Shown piece after piece: positions 31,926-44,259 of a DNA stretch of 63,446 nucleotides. Location of the stretch: contig KN834857.1 of the NCBI GenBank assembly GCA_000827265.1, positions 32,734 through 96,179 on the forward strand, in the 5' to 3' direction. The notes under the pieces were generated by a model. The model worked only from the letters and a program-made list of their open reading frames with translations, was not told the origin of the DNA and did no database searches. Within the stretch, counting starts at the first letter, position 1. Every line of letters starts with the position of its first letter. The DNA is from Collybiopsis luxurians FD-317 M1. Taxonomy: Eukaryota; Basidiomycota; Agaricomycetes; Agaricales; Omphalotaceae. A program made the translations under genes and the position numbers.

Positions 31926-32395
31926 GCCTTGCAGCCTCTCAATTATGATTGGGATGTATATCTTTCCATTGATACATCATATAAGGTGGTCAGTTGGTAT
32001 CTCTACCAAAGGGACCCTAATGACCTTAAAAAGAAATACTATTGCTATTTTGGATTGTTGGCACTTAATGATTGGGAAGCAAGATTCTTACAAGCTAAAC
32101 ATGAATTATATGGTTTGAAACTAGCTTTGGAAGCAAGTTATTATCAACTTTATGGGTGCAGATGTTTGACCGTGGAAACAGATGCCAGTTATATTAAAGG
32201 AATGCTGGACCATCCAAGTTACAGACCAAATGCAACCATTAATTGGTGGATTGAGGATATTTGAAAGTATCAATTTGAGCTGGTCCATATTAAAGGACTT
32301 AAGCATGGCTCAGACAGCCTCTCACATATCACACCTGGGGGTTGGCAGCCACCATGCCTGCCTATAGATCCTGAGGATTATGTGGACAAAATTTA
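31926..32395 (+). pseudogene. RNase H domain of the second gypsy family
   Basis: Removes the RNA strand during reverse transcription. DVYLSIDTSYKVVSWYLYQ, FLQAKHELYGLKLALEASYY, CLTVETDASYIKGMLDHP, then a stop, FELVHIKGLKHGSDSLSH. The D-E-D-D residues of the fold (D of SIDTS, E of KHELYG, D of TDASY, D of GSDSL) can all be assigned, so this domain decayed less than its neighbours. Confidence 0.85.
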
Positions 32396-33561
32396 AACAC
32401 AAAATTGATATGAGAAGCAGATATTTGACTACTAGTCCTGCATTAGATGGGTCAGACTTTGAAGATGACTTGCAAGAAATTATTGATGAAGAATGTATGT
32501 TCAAGTTCAAGCACAATAAATTGTATGAAGATAAAGGCATAAAGATGTCTGTCTTTCACAAGACCCTCCTACCTGAGGAAGGGGGCCAATTTGAAAAAGA
32601 AAATCTGTATTTGCTAAAGCGCCGTTCTGAGGCTGGAAATAAATGGATAACCTTTTACCTTTAATTAAGGAATGGCATCTTGATCCAGACACAGACAAGA
32701 TCTCAGATTGGTCTGAGAAAGAGATAACTTTATTAGGAAGGCCAAGAAATTCTTCATTGATGATAAAGATAGATTGTATCATCAGAGGCCTGATGATGAA
32801 AGTCAGCCCCAATTGGTAGTTGATTGTGATAAGTAAATGCAAATGCTCCATTTGGCACATGATAGTCTGGGGCATAAAGGTGTATTTGCAATGCAAGAAC
32901 TAATTGAGAAGCAATTTTGGTGGCCCGGCTTCCAGAATGACATACAGTGCTACATCTCTTCTTGTCGAGCATGCCAGGATTATCAGAAGGTTCATATTGA
33001 TACAATGATTATATCTTGGGCCAGTAATGGTTGCTGATATCTTGTACATGGAAGGGATTCTTTATCTTCTTGGTTGGAAGCTAGGGCCCTTAAGCATGAC
33101 ACTTTAAGTGAATGATTCTTTGATGATATTATCTGTCAGTGGGGATGTCCAGAGGAAGTTGTAACTGATAACTATCCACAGATGATGGCAATGCTGGCCC
33201 AATGATAGTGATCTGCTGAACTAAAGGGGCAGCATATATTGTAGCAGAGATAGATGGAACAGTTATCAAGGAAAAGGTGGCTGCTATCTGAGTCTTACTG
33301 CATGTGGCTCAATGTAAACCAATTGTTTTACCTGATAACATTCACAAGTTAATCAATTTGAATTCAGAACAATTAGATGCATTGGTAGAAGATTTAGATG
33401 AAGAACCTAATATTTGGAAAGATGACTACATATTCAATGTGATTCCACACTTATGCCTTCCAATTACTGGGGAGGTGGACTTCAACAAAGTCAAAGATGA
33501 TGAGTGGGATTGGCAGGAAACAGATGATGTTAATGATTTAGGGTTTGATGATAATGGCTAA
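32396..33561 (+). pseudogene. Integrase region and C-terminal tail of the second gypsy family
   Basis: The HHCC zinc-binding domain is clear at 32837-33000: LAHDSLGHKGVFAMQELIEK, WWPGFQNDIQCYISSCRAC. The DDE core is reduced to SLSSWLEARALKHDT, FFDDIICQWGCPEEVVTDN and fragments, with internal deletions. The acidic C-terminal tail at 33304-33561 (DALVEDLDEEPNIWKDDY...DLGFDDNG) is open. No chromodomain is seen. Immediately downstream are a tRNA-like sequence and the antisense gene W. Confidence 0.75.
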
Positions 33562-33574
33562 AAATATTCTTATT

Positions 33575-33674
33575 GTCCATACTGAGAATTGAACTCAGAC
33601 CACCCTGCCAATATAAAACAACTCATAGGAGCACTAATGAGTTGTAGGTGTTTTTACCATTAGATGACATGGAC
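33575..33674 (-). tRNA. tRNA-like sequence with long hairpin in place of the anticodon arm
   Basis: Minus strand: outer stem GTCCAT/ATGGAC, D-arm region ATCTAATGGTAAAAAC, T-arm CTGAGTTCAATTCTCAG with a perfect 5-bp stem. Between them CACC...GGTG encloses a perfect 9-bp hairpin ACAACTCAT/ATGAGTTGT. It starts 14 bp after the stop of the gypsy tail. No isotype can be given. Confidence 0.4.
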
Positions 33675-33784
33675 ATAGAAGAGCTCAATGATTCATAAAT
33701 GGAGAATCCAGATTGACAGGATTCACCATTTACAAATCAAGAAAAGGAAATTGGAAGGAGACTAATTAGAGGTATTGTCTGTAG

Positions 33785-33880
33785 ATGGAATTGAACCCAA
33801 TTTGCTCTGAAAATATAAGTTGCTGACTCTCATATGTGATGAAGGAGTCATAACCATTTGACTATATGAACACCTTGATC
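33785..33880 (-). tRNA. Partial tRNA-like sequence
   Basis: Minus strand: box A-like ATAGTCAAATGGTTATGACT, GACTC...GAGTC stem, and box B-like TTGGGTTCAATTCCA. The outer stem is not convincing. Probably a degenerate member of the same group as 33575-33674; a further 5' half may lie at about 34420-34450. Confidence 0.25.
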
Positions 33881-33910
33881 CTTTGAAGAGATGAAGAAGG
33901 CACCTTTACA

Positions 33911-35353
33911 TTAAACATCAGAAGAAGTATTGGAATCATCAGTTTCCATAGTGGAGACAGGAGGTTCAAAAATGGTGACCTTGGCAGTTGCATCAGATGT
34001 TTCCTTTTCAACTGTCATGTGGTCAATAATTTTGTTGTCACCTTTCTTGATATTGAGATGCAAAGTGAGAATTTTGAAGACAGTATTGGAAATTCAATGA
34101 CTAGCCTGTGCACAATCAGTGTGGACTCTAGCCAGATGAGTTTCCTGAATGGCCTCAACACAATGAAAATTGAGAATAGCATTAAGGTTCTTCTGTAGAA
34201 AATTCCTCCTTTCATTAAGATCAGTAGACAAGATACTATTGAGTAATTTCTGAGAAGCTAGATCAAGGCACTCCTGGCACTGGTCTGGAAAGTAAAAGGA
34301 AACAATTAGATTGAATAAGGGAAACTTATAGGAAATAAAAAGGAACAGATAAAATGATGGAAAAGATGATGGAGGGATGAAGTTTAAAAGTGTCCTTCTG
34401 CACGGCATCAATTGGGTGACTGCATGAAGCAGTCATAACCATCTAGGACCCAATGAAGGACAATGTCATATCCAGGACCATTTTGAGTCTGTGTGACACA
34501 GCATCAACTCCATTTTTTTTCTGTAGACAGAGGACAAGCAAATCAATGATTGTACAGAGGGTAGCTTGTAGATTCTTCATGATGAATGTCTAAGGCAACT
34601 ACATGGCAATCTATCTTTTGATAGTGACAATATTGTGGAAGACAGTTGAGTTCATTCAAAACTTGGACAAGCTCCTTGGTAGAAATGCTGTCTAAAGCTT
34701 CCTTGGCTTTCACAAAAATGAAATGATTCCTGTTGTCAATTGCCATATCCTCAGCAGAGAGTTCTTCAGAGAAGTGGGGATTGTCAGCAAAGAAATGAAG
34801 ATGCTCTGCAGCAATGTCCACCTCAGCAATTGCACAGTTGATCTTGTCTGCAGCAACAGGAAACTAGTGTCTGGAAGAATCCTCAGATGCAGTCAAAAAA
34901 GCTATCTTAAAATAAGTTAAAGACACAAGGGACCATTATGGAGGGTAACCATACCAGATTGAGTAGGAGTTTGCTTCCTATCTGGATTATAGTTTGTTCT
35001 CTTTCGGGACTTTATTTGTTGATGTCCATTGCATTGTCCAATGATTGGGTAAACATAGGAATTTGAATGAAACCAAGATGGAGGGGAATAAAATTGGACA
35101 AAATTGATAAATATATGAACCTTCAGTTTCAGATTGCATATTGGCAACAGAGTGATTGAGTCTGGGACATTTCACACCACTACCTGGGTTCTTTTTGGAC
35201 TTAGGCACATGTTCAGAATCAGCCAGAGTCAGCCACTGTCAATGGTTACTGATTGAAATTGTCAAACAAAAAAAAAAAAATTTGAATACTTACACCAAAC
35301 TTGGAACTGGACATCTTGCCCTGTCCTTTGCTGGAAGACAGGGTGGAGTCCAT
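33911..35353 (-). pseudogene. Antisense gene W downstream of the second gypsy pol, multi-exon
   Basis: Reads opposite to and towards the gypsy pol that ends at 33561. Start ATG at 35351-35353 (MDSTLSSSKGQGKMSSSKFG), then an intron with GTAAGT and ...TTGACAG; WLTLADSEHVPKSKKNPG; basic S/P part (SRKRTNYNPDRKQTPTQS); an intron from about 34953; AADKINCAIAEVDIAAEHLH with FSEELSAEDMAIDNRNHF; a further intron ending CTTTCCAG; QECLDLASQKLLNSILSTDL helical; a TGA (CGA would be Arg: SH*ISNTVF); IFEPPVSTMETDDSNTSSDV and stop at 33911. Family unknown. Layout (short Ser-rich start, basic patch, helical middle, acidic end, many introns) resembles X1 and Y1. Confidence 0.5.
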
Positions 35354-35717
35354 CTGAATTGAAGGTTGTCAAAAGTTGCAAATGAAGCATGAAATGATTG
35401 CCTGTTGCTTTTCGCAGCTGTAAAATCTTTTATTTATCAGCTGACAATGTTTTAGAAAAAGCAATTCTTTCCCACAGGTCATATTTATTGGATTACAGCT
35501 GCAAATAAATATGGTAAAATATGAGAAAAATCACGCAATAAATTACGTAATTACCAGCGCCTTTTATGCGTGAAAAAGGCGCCACAAAATTAATTATTTA
35601 ACCATATCTTTTACCAGCTCAATATTAATTCTTTAACACTAGAAAAAAAAAGATAAAATTCATGGTAAAATTGAATATATTACTAAGCCTTTTACAAACA
35701 ATAAATATTGGACTGCT

Positions 35718-36186
35718 GGGGGGTGTTTGAAGTTTGAGGAGCATCTTGGTCAACACTGCTGCGGAGCTAAAATTAACAAGCTGAGAAAGAAAAGCATAAA
35801 TAATCAATTTCTGGGACTTATTTTGGCATATATCTGACTTAGGATGGAGTCCATATGCTGGATATCATTTCCATCATTTCTTGAACATAATTTTGTGAAT
35901 AATAGTACACTTTTGGCATCCATTCAGGATGCCAAAATATAATACATTTTGGCTAAACAATCTAGCACACAAAATAATAAATTTCAATAACATCAAACTG
36001 CTAATTTCCAGATCAAAATCCTGGCCACTAAATTGTCCATTTCTGGACACAAAAAAGGTAACAGATGCTGCATGGTGCATGCAGTGGACATCAAATGGAC
36101 TGCAAACAGCCATCAAGTATGACAATGAGCAAGGTAATGAAAATACTATTACATTCATTACTATATGATGATTATATACATCAACA
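35718..36186 (+). mobile_element. Candidate polypurine tract and 3' LTR of the second gypsy element
   Basis: GGGGGG (35718-35723) is followed by TGTTTGAAG, and a plausible end ACATCAACA falls at 36186, giving a 463-bp TG...CA unit with short inverted ends TGTT/AACA. Position fits a 3' LTR beyond gene W. No second copy was found in the window, so this rests only on layout. Confidence 0.25.
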
Positions 36187-39100
36187 GTGGAATTGCAGAA
36201 GCCTGGTCATAGAATCTGGATCTAGCCTATAGATCCTCATGGATAAACCATGCAGCAGCTCTCTGATGTTTACTTCCTGCACATTTCAAACAATCCTCTC
36301 TTCATTCTCAGCTCCAGCCATACTCTTACTCTTTTCTGTCCACACCAGGGGAGGTCTTGAATAAGGCCCAAAAAACATCCTGCTATTGGCTTCAATAGAT
36401 TACCACTGAGTGTCTAATAACTGGTAGACTTGGAGGTGTGAATGACAGTGAAGACCTGAAAGTATAACACCTGTAATGTAGTTGACTGACCAACAGAAAA
36501 CAAAAGAACTACTCAAAAATGAGCATTTCATCATTTATAGGTTATTTAGATATTGACAGTTCAAACAATTTATACAGGACCCATTAATTGATTAAGCCAG
36601 CAAGAACTATCAATCAATCAAGCAAGAACAGCCATTACACAAGACTGATTCTAGTAAGTTTTATTCAAGCTCCTAGATTGCTCCAATGTATATGGGAATA
36701 TACCAGGCTGGAGGCATATTGGCTTGACCGCAGGGAAAAACTCTGCATTCTCTGGCTCATAATGGATGGTGGCAACTGCATCCTCAGAGATAGAATTGAA
36801 ATGGCAGATGGTAAGTGGGAGGGCCCTTGCCCCTGGATGGTGTAAGCACAACATTGTCAAAAATGAAATGGGCACATACACAAAGACCCATACAGGAGGG
36901 ATCCCATCCATATTTCCACCAGCACCAGCTTGACCATGTGCAGATTCTCATCATTCGGAGGCCTCAAAGCAGGTCTGATATTGGCTTTCAAAGGTCTTGG
37001 ATGTTGGGCTGCATAAAATTAGGATAAAGAAAAAGATAGGAAAAAAAATCATACCAAAGGCCAATGAGGAGGAGCGGTGCACTGACTTGACATCATAAAG
37101 CAAAGCATGAGTAATTCCTTTCTCAGTGGTCCAGCAACTCAAACACATTGAATGATGTCAAGCACATGTTCTTCCCAGGGCACTGTTCTTTTCCATGGCT
37201 ATGTGGAAACAACTATGGATGCTTTACAACTGATCTTTGAGGCACAACAAGGTGTCATTTCTCACATAACACATTGTTTGAACCACACTGAATGACAGTC
37301 CATGATCAAAAGTGGTGCCATCTTCATTTTCAGTGTTAAAGAAGGTGGTATCAGACAATGGACAGGTATGATAAGACCAGCTTGTCAAGTCTGAGACTCA
37401 CATTGCTTCAAAGATGGACTTTTGTGGTCCCCATCTAGTATGATAGGAAATTTCTCGGTGGGAGGCATTTTTGTACAGAAAAGACAGACCCAAAAACTTG
37501 TTTATTCTAGGTTTACTGATAAATATATGAAACCAGCTGCAGAAGAGACCACAATAAGACATACACAATCAAGTCTAAGGGATTCATTAAAAAGGTATTT
37601 GCTGATGTTGTTACTGTCTTCAAATATTGCTGAAAGTCATGCAATATTTGGAGACTATCACAGTGAAAATAGAACAGCATGACTTTTATTTCATATTGTA
37701 CTACACATCTGAAGATGTTCGTGATGGAAGACTGAAGGTATTAGTCAAATTTGTTTCTTGATGTTCTTGCTAATGTAATTCACAGCAGCATTGTCTCATC
37801 CAGATCTCATGGGGTTTTACATATTGCAAAACATCTTTTGGCTAACAAAATTCAGGGTGCCTCCCAAAGTCAAGATTGGACCAGATGGAAGGAGACACCT
37901 TGTGTAAGTTCAACCTTGGCTGAATCTAGGAGGTTGTATCTTAAGTGGAGCAGTTCAGAGCCCCAGGACTAAGTCACCATTGATTCATACAGCAACTCTA
38001 GTCCTCCAGCATCCCTCACTCACTCTCCAGTAGATTATACCCTGAGCCCTCCATATCTCTTGCACTCTGGGTATGCTCATTCTTGCACAAGTGATAGGGG
38101 GTGGGGAGGGGTGGTCACCACTCAAATGGGTTCCCTTTGGCTGTGAGATCAAGACATATGGCCTGTATTCCTTGCCAGCACACATACGCATGTGGGAGGA
38201 TCACAAAGTAGCAGATTAAGCCACTGTGAATCATAGGTAAATTCTGGTTCATTGAGTTGTGGTTAGTGTTCAGCCGATAGTACTTACAGAAGAAACTTTC
38301 TTCTATAGACCACTCCGGAATCCAATCCAGCAATCCATACCAGAATGCAGTGACATCGAGGGATCCCAATGACCTGTCTGGTTTTGGTTCTCGTTACAGC
38401 AGAAGAAGCTGGGATATGGGCACTCAAAGCCTGCTCTGGCTGATGACCACCAAGGATGTTGAGAGAGATAATTGCACTTCTTATTATAATTCTGTCACTC
38501 CTTCCTCTCCTCTCTCTGGAGAGCGATACCAGTCATATGGGTCAGGTTGGCCTGGGAATAACAAGTTGGACAATTTGACTTTGCAAGAAACATTGTCTCC
38601 AATGCATCAGAGCTATACACCTTCATATATGGGTTCAGGTGTGTTTGGCATCTGTCTCAAATACAATTACCAACAGATATTACAGACTTAAGCCTTCAAT
38701 GAAAAGAAATATTCACTAGTTTTGTCACCTTGGTGCCAAAGCTTATCTTCTGTCAATGTTTGTAGTATTACATCCTGTCCTATAGATGATTCTACTTGTA
38801 GTTTGCTGGCCTTGAAAAGGTGCCAGGTTGCTGATCAATATATAGGTATGTCACTATTAGATGAGATAATGCAGATCTCAAAATGACTGAAAATCATGCC
38901 CTTTATCTGGGACCACTGGAACTGCAATCACAAAACCTTGAGCTTTCAATTTACTGATGTCTCAAATCAAGGTCCCTCCTTGTAGGGGAAAAGCTCTAAA
39001 TGAAACCAAAATAGCAATAGCATGCAGCCTTCAAAATACTCTGGCCATCTTCAATCACTGTTGGAAGTACTGTTTGCAATCCAGACAACCATCTATGATC

Positions 39101-40859
39101 TGCGCATTGCATAAATAATCCATCCATTGGACCCACTGAGTGTCTCTTACAAGGTGTTAGAGCTTGATGAATATGAAGTGGCAGTGGCATCCTGATAATG
39201 CACATGAGGTGCTTGTGTCTTGTCTTGCTTTACTCTTGATGCATGAATAGCTATAACAAGAGATGAAGGTTGTGGTTCAAATATGATGAAAGGGCTTGGA
39301 ACTATATCATATAAACTGCATAACTATGGCCTCAGCAACTTGCATAGCTACTGGCTCTGTGCAGACTCTAGAATAAAACCCTAACCATCAGTGTGCAAGA
39401 AACAATTTAAGAACCTTAATTTTTATTGAGAGAACTTAGCTTGAAATAGCAAATCTTGAAAACTGATGTTCTTATTTTCTATCTGTTCCTGAGGATGCAG
39501 AAAAACTTTAGCATTATGAAGCAATGGGGACTCACTGAGCAGCATTTGATGCAAGGGCTTGATACAATCACATGATGATTGTTTTTGGAAGCCTCATGTC
39601 AGTACAGTTTACATAGATAATCAAGAGATCAGAAAGTTTCTGTTCCTTCCTTTCTTTGTGGCCATCTACCTAATTCTTGCTCTGTCATATCCAGCTTCTT
39701 TTACCAGTTCTCCCTGCAATCCATATGGAAGCTAGAATTTGGTAGGTCATGAAGCATTGTGTCTTGAGTCTTCACTCTCACTGATTGAAAGTAAATTAAG
39801 AATGTTATGCTGAAACCTAACTCAAAGACTGATGTCTCCACTTTACTTCCTGGAATCAAAGCAAGTTGGTTCAGGCTAGACTTAAAGGCAGCTCTGCTGC
39901 ACCACCTGAATGGTGCAGGCATCATGGATGACCTTCAGAATTGTCTTTGAACCTGGCAATGGCCTGCCTTTAATTCTCTGTACACTATCTCCTTTGGTGG
40001 TGAAAAGTCCGGTGAGTTCATTGTAGTAGTTGTAGTAGTCGCAACACACTTATGCATTGTGAAGGTTGAGTGTTAGCAATTTGATTTTAGGATGGTGTTG
40101 TATGAAAAAATGTATCCTTGTTGAAGGTCCAAAGTAGGTTGACTAAATTTTCAGCTGAATACACTCTTTTTTAACCAAATGCATACAACTTCTAGTAACA
40201 AAACTCACTTGTTTTTAAGGTTCACAAGAACAAGGTAGCTACTCTGTGTCATCTTCTAGCATGAGTGCAAACATGCCATTGGATTTCTTCTATACTTATG
40301 TCCCAACTGTTTCCTTTAAGCTGCCAGACTGAATGTGGCACAGATTTCCTGCCTTGTCCAAGCTCACTCCTCATATCCCACACAGTGATGGGCCCCAGTG
40401 CTTCTGGTGAGGTTGATATTATCATGTTCTGCTGCAACACTTATTCATAGAATTTGGCAGTATGTGTGATCCCAGCAAGAACTCAGTTGAAGGGGCTAAG
40501 ATCATAAAAAATTGTCCCTGAGCATGTGTACTGTGTACATCCTGTTTTTCCTTACTTGGCCTTCAAAAGGTTTTGGGTACTGTTTCCAACTTGACAGTCT
40601 CGACATGTTCTTTATTCTGGTAAAGGAGGGAGAGAAGACAAAGTGGCTGCCATTTTAACCAATAATCTTTTTTAACTGAAAGAATGACTGTCTTGGAGAA
40701 CATACAGAGTCAGAAAGAACAAGGACAATGAAAGGATTTTGTTAACAAAGATTAACAGTGACAAGCCAAAGAAAGCAAGGAGATGAGATGAAAAAGATGG
40801 AGGAGGCTCCAGCATCCAGCAACCAGCAAGCATAGAAAGGAAGACCCCGATCTCTCCAA
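36187..40859. other. Degenerate sequence, no confident gene
   Basis: Only weak coding traces: minus-strand DAVATIHYEPENAEFFPAVK at 36651-36911; plus-strand YSRFTDKYMKPAAEETT at 37422-37682 and DLMGFYILQNIFWLTKF-like near 37800; plus-strand S/G/P-rich SVTPSSPLSGERYQSYGSG at 38350-38691. Introns of the GTAAGT type appear (for example after 37900). It may be one or more old genes or transposons. I cannot name any. Confidence 0.3.
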
Positions 40860-41720
40860 CAATCCTTCTGAAATATGAGTTCCAGCACTCATCTTTAATC
40901 CAACCAATGTCACTTAGCTTCTACCCAGGCTGCATGGTTTTGCATACCCTCAACAAAAAGATGATGTCCTAACACTATCTCTGCTCAACTGTACTCCACC
41001 AGATACTGCCCAAGTGTTGTCAATGCCAAATACAGTCTGACTCCCCAAAAGGTAAGTTCATTTCAGCTAATCAATTCAGCATTGGTGCTAAATCTCTGCA
41101 ATGTATATGTAATATTTGCCTATTTGCCAACATTCACCTTGATTTGGTATTAGCTATAGAGCCATCTTCTGCCTGTCTACTTGAACTTGACACCTACTGT
41201 AGAATCAACTTTGTTGTGCATTCCAGCTTTGTGGTCTCCCAATGGCTCAAGTCAGTAGCATACCAGACCAATGACATCTCCTCCCATCACAAGGGTCAAT
41301 GAAGGTCTTGCAGCAATTAATGCAATGGGAATCAAGTTTCAAATTTGAGTGATTCAAAGTAATGTGTTTATCTTCAGTGAAGAGTCTACAGACTAACAGA
41401 CTAACAATGAAGCTCATTGTGAGAGATGCCATGACCCAATTTGAACTCAACAACAGCCTGCTGCATACTCAGCAGAATGCCGACAAGTGGAACAGTCTTG
41501 TACTGAAAGTAAGTACTAGCAAGGAAATAAGTTTTCTCATATCAATTTTGACTCAAGGTTGCAGAAGAAGAGGGTGCTCTCAATGTGTTCATTGGCCATT
41601 GGCCTATCAAAGCTTACTTTGATGCCTACACCACCTACAAAGCAAGATACAATATTTAGAAATGCAAAAGAAAATTCACCATACCTGAACACATGACAGG
41701 TACCCTGTCTCAAAAAATTG
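40860..41720 (+). pseudogene. Unrecognised spliced gene fragment
   Basis: The best part is two exons joined by a 49-bp intron (41509-41557, GTAAGT...CTCAAG): MKLIVRDAMTQFELNNSLLH, QNADKWNSLVLK then VAEEEGALNVFIGHWPIKAY with FDAYTTYKARYNI, a TAG, and FTIPEHMTGTLSQ. The frame is kept across the splice, which supports a real gene. Further traces lie upstream (PALIFNPTNVT, HGFAYPQQKDDVL) with a GTAAGT donor at about 41050. Family unknown. Confidence 0.45.
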
Positions 41721-43726
41721 TGCACTAATCTTACTCTATGGTTTTGTATGCCTTGCTGTAACTCCTCACTGACAAGAGAGGGGTGGATTCAAGATGTATA
41801 CAGGCATTCTGCCACCCTGCATTCAACATTCTATGACAACTTCCTCCAAAAAATAAAAGGCAATAATAAGTGTGTTCTTGGCTAGTTGTGAGCTTTGCAA
41901 AGAACTGCTCTTAACCTAATCAGATCAGACTGACAGGTAGAATGTGTGAGTAAGGAGGTTGTCAAAGGTTCCCTTTCAGTGAACACCTTAAGGAAGCAAC
42001 CAGTGAAATAAAAGGATATGTTGTAGACTTGCCTTGTGGCTTTGTCAAATGTACTAAGGTACAGAATAGATGTAGAGGGGTGTGGGGAGAGTTGATGACA
42101 TCAGGAAAAATAGGGTTGAGCTTGGGGTTACATGATGACAACCTTGGGGAACCTAAGAAGAATAGGACACTTCAAGCACTTAGTTTACCTAGGCTTTCAC
42201 TGTCCAACCTCAGGTAACCTCAGGTTACCTCAGTCTCCTATAGAGAAGTTCACTTGCTTGGTGTTGTCAAAGTAACAGATCACCACAAGCTTAGCTGGCT
42301 TAACCAGAGTTCACCTGTCTTCAAGCTTATTGGGTGCAATCCCAAGGTCACCCAGATACTAGACACTTATACAGCACAATCTGCAGGTCACTTTGGTTCC
42401 TTCATCAAGCAAGAACCACCAACAAGGCTTATACAGCACAGTCTGCAGGTCACTTTGCAGGTTTTTACACACTCTACTATTATTCAAGCAGGTGTAACAT
42501 TTCAGACTCACAGGCTTAGCTAGAAAGTCACTGACTGTTCAACCTACAACTTCATAGAATAGAGCTTGGGCAGTATATGCTGGGGTGGTGAGGTCTATAT
42601 GAGGTTCCCCCTATATCCAGTCCCTCTCCTCAAGATATGTCAATGACTTTGCAGTCTAGCTTCTGGGAGTTTCAAACAGAATTTCCTAACCAACTGATTC
42701 CAGTGGCCAATGTGAGCAATTGTAGCTATTAATGGCTAAGATGCTTTAACCCCATCATAGACTTTTCACCACTCTGGCAAATTGAGATAGGCTCGGTATC
42801 TAAAACTGAGATTTCTCCTACATACAGTTGCACCTTTTATACAGATACAAATAATAATATCTATGACATTACTAATATTCATACAAACCCAAGTACTTCC
42901 ACATTTGTCAATAGATTTGATTATATCTTGTAGAATAAATTTTTTTCATTTTTTTCCCTTTGACAAGTTACCCTTTTTGGCTGGTCAATTTATCAATCAG
43001 CTGCAGGCTAAAGTCTTAACCTACTTCCACCTGATCTGCAGCCACCTTGTAGCCTATCAGCTTTTCAGGATTGTTTGTCAACTTGAGTCATCTTGGATTC
43101 TTATCAAGGATTCATTGAGTCATGTCTTTTCTTTCATCTGCTAGCCAATGAGATTATTCCCTTTCTTCTTGGCCAGCTCATCTTTTCATTTTGTTCCTAT
43201 CAATAATAGTATTGCCAAGAATGCCTAGGCCTCTGGTCATAGAGTTTAGCCTCATGTTTGCTGAACCATGTCATGTCAGCTTTTCAAGACTTGTTGAGGC
43301 CCATTGTGACATCCACATCACTGTCATTTCCTGTGCCCAACCGGAGTTGCCAAACTTTAAGGTTTGTAGACTTTCTGCCAAACAGTTAGACTGAAAAACA
43401 CATGTGCAAAGCTTCCCCTTCTGAGTAAAGTCCTTCATCAACCTAGGCCATCTTGTGCTCTATGAACTTGATTGAACTTCATTGACCATGATCCAGGCAG
43501 TTGTTGAAGTTCCTCATAGTGCACTCAGGACTTAGAGCATAGGCACCTCACAAGATACCCTAAACATGCACCATTGTTCAGCTTCCCTTATGAATACAAT
43601 AGGTCTTCCCCAGATTTGACTGACAGCTTGGGCTCACTACAGTCCTTTGACACCTCTTAATTGCCCTAAAAAAATAGGATCTAGTGTTTGTTACATTTTG
43701 AGCTGTGGCCAAAAAATCAGCTTATC
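41721..43726. other. Non-coding; probable LTR of a minus-strand gypsy element at the right end
   Basis: CTTATACAGCACARTCTGCAG plus GTCACTTT is repeated at 42366 and 42430. AGGTAACCTCAGGTTACCTC is an inverted repeat at 42213. The right end (to 43727) should contain the minus-strand 3' LTR starting TGATAAGC, but I cannot fix its other end. Confidence 0.35.
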
Positions 43727-43740
43727 ATCTCCCCCAAACT
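43727..43740 (-). other. Polypurine tract of a minus-strand gypsy element (Y)
   Basis: Minus strand AGTTTGGGGGAGA followed by TGATAAGC. Upstream on the minus strand is TTTGAGGGCAGTTGAACTTT, the TTTGAGGACA...TTTGGGGGAG arrangement common at the 3' end of gypsy elements. It shows that genes Y1 and Y2 lie inside the element and read opposite to it. Confidence 0.55.
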
Positions 43741-44259
43741 AAAAGTTCAACTGCCCTCAAATGAGGTCAGTCATTGAGTTTGAACTTCATTGTTGAAATG
43801 TTCTGTTAGTCTGCAGTACATGGCGGCACATCATGCTTTCCATCATCTCCATTTGCGGTCCTTTACAGACCTCTTTTCAGTTTCTCTAGTTGGTTCAGCA
43901 AAACTTCAGGTACAGCTCAATCACCCACACCTTGAAGACTGTCTCAGTCTGTTTAGCCAATTGTCCACTTCATTGAGATCACTCTTTTGGCCTTAACTCC
44001 ACACTTCCAAGGATTTAGCCATGTCAACATGGTCAATTTTCAGCAGTTTCGAGGGGATTAGTGCCTAACTTCCCAATCAAGAAGTATTATCTCCACTGTT
44101 CCTGCTGTGATTGAGTCACTGTGTGCTTTCATTAGGATTCTTTTTCCTGTATTCCATTTTTCCTCAATTTTCATTGCAGAGGCATATATAAGTCCTGGGA
44201 GGAGAGGCTGATTTTGCTATAAGTTCCTGCTTTCTCCACTGTCTGCCTCAAATCACATC

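Noticed and set aside
42254..42523. Plus-strand frames over the repeated CTTATACAGCACA words
   Set aside because: Two frames are open only because the sequence is repeated; no protein similarity is seen.
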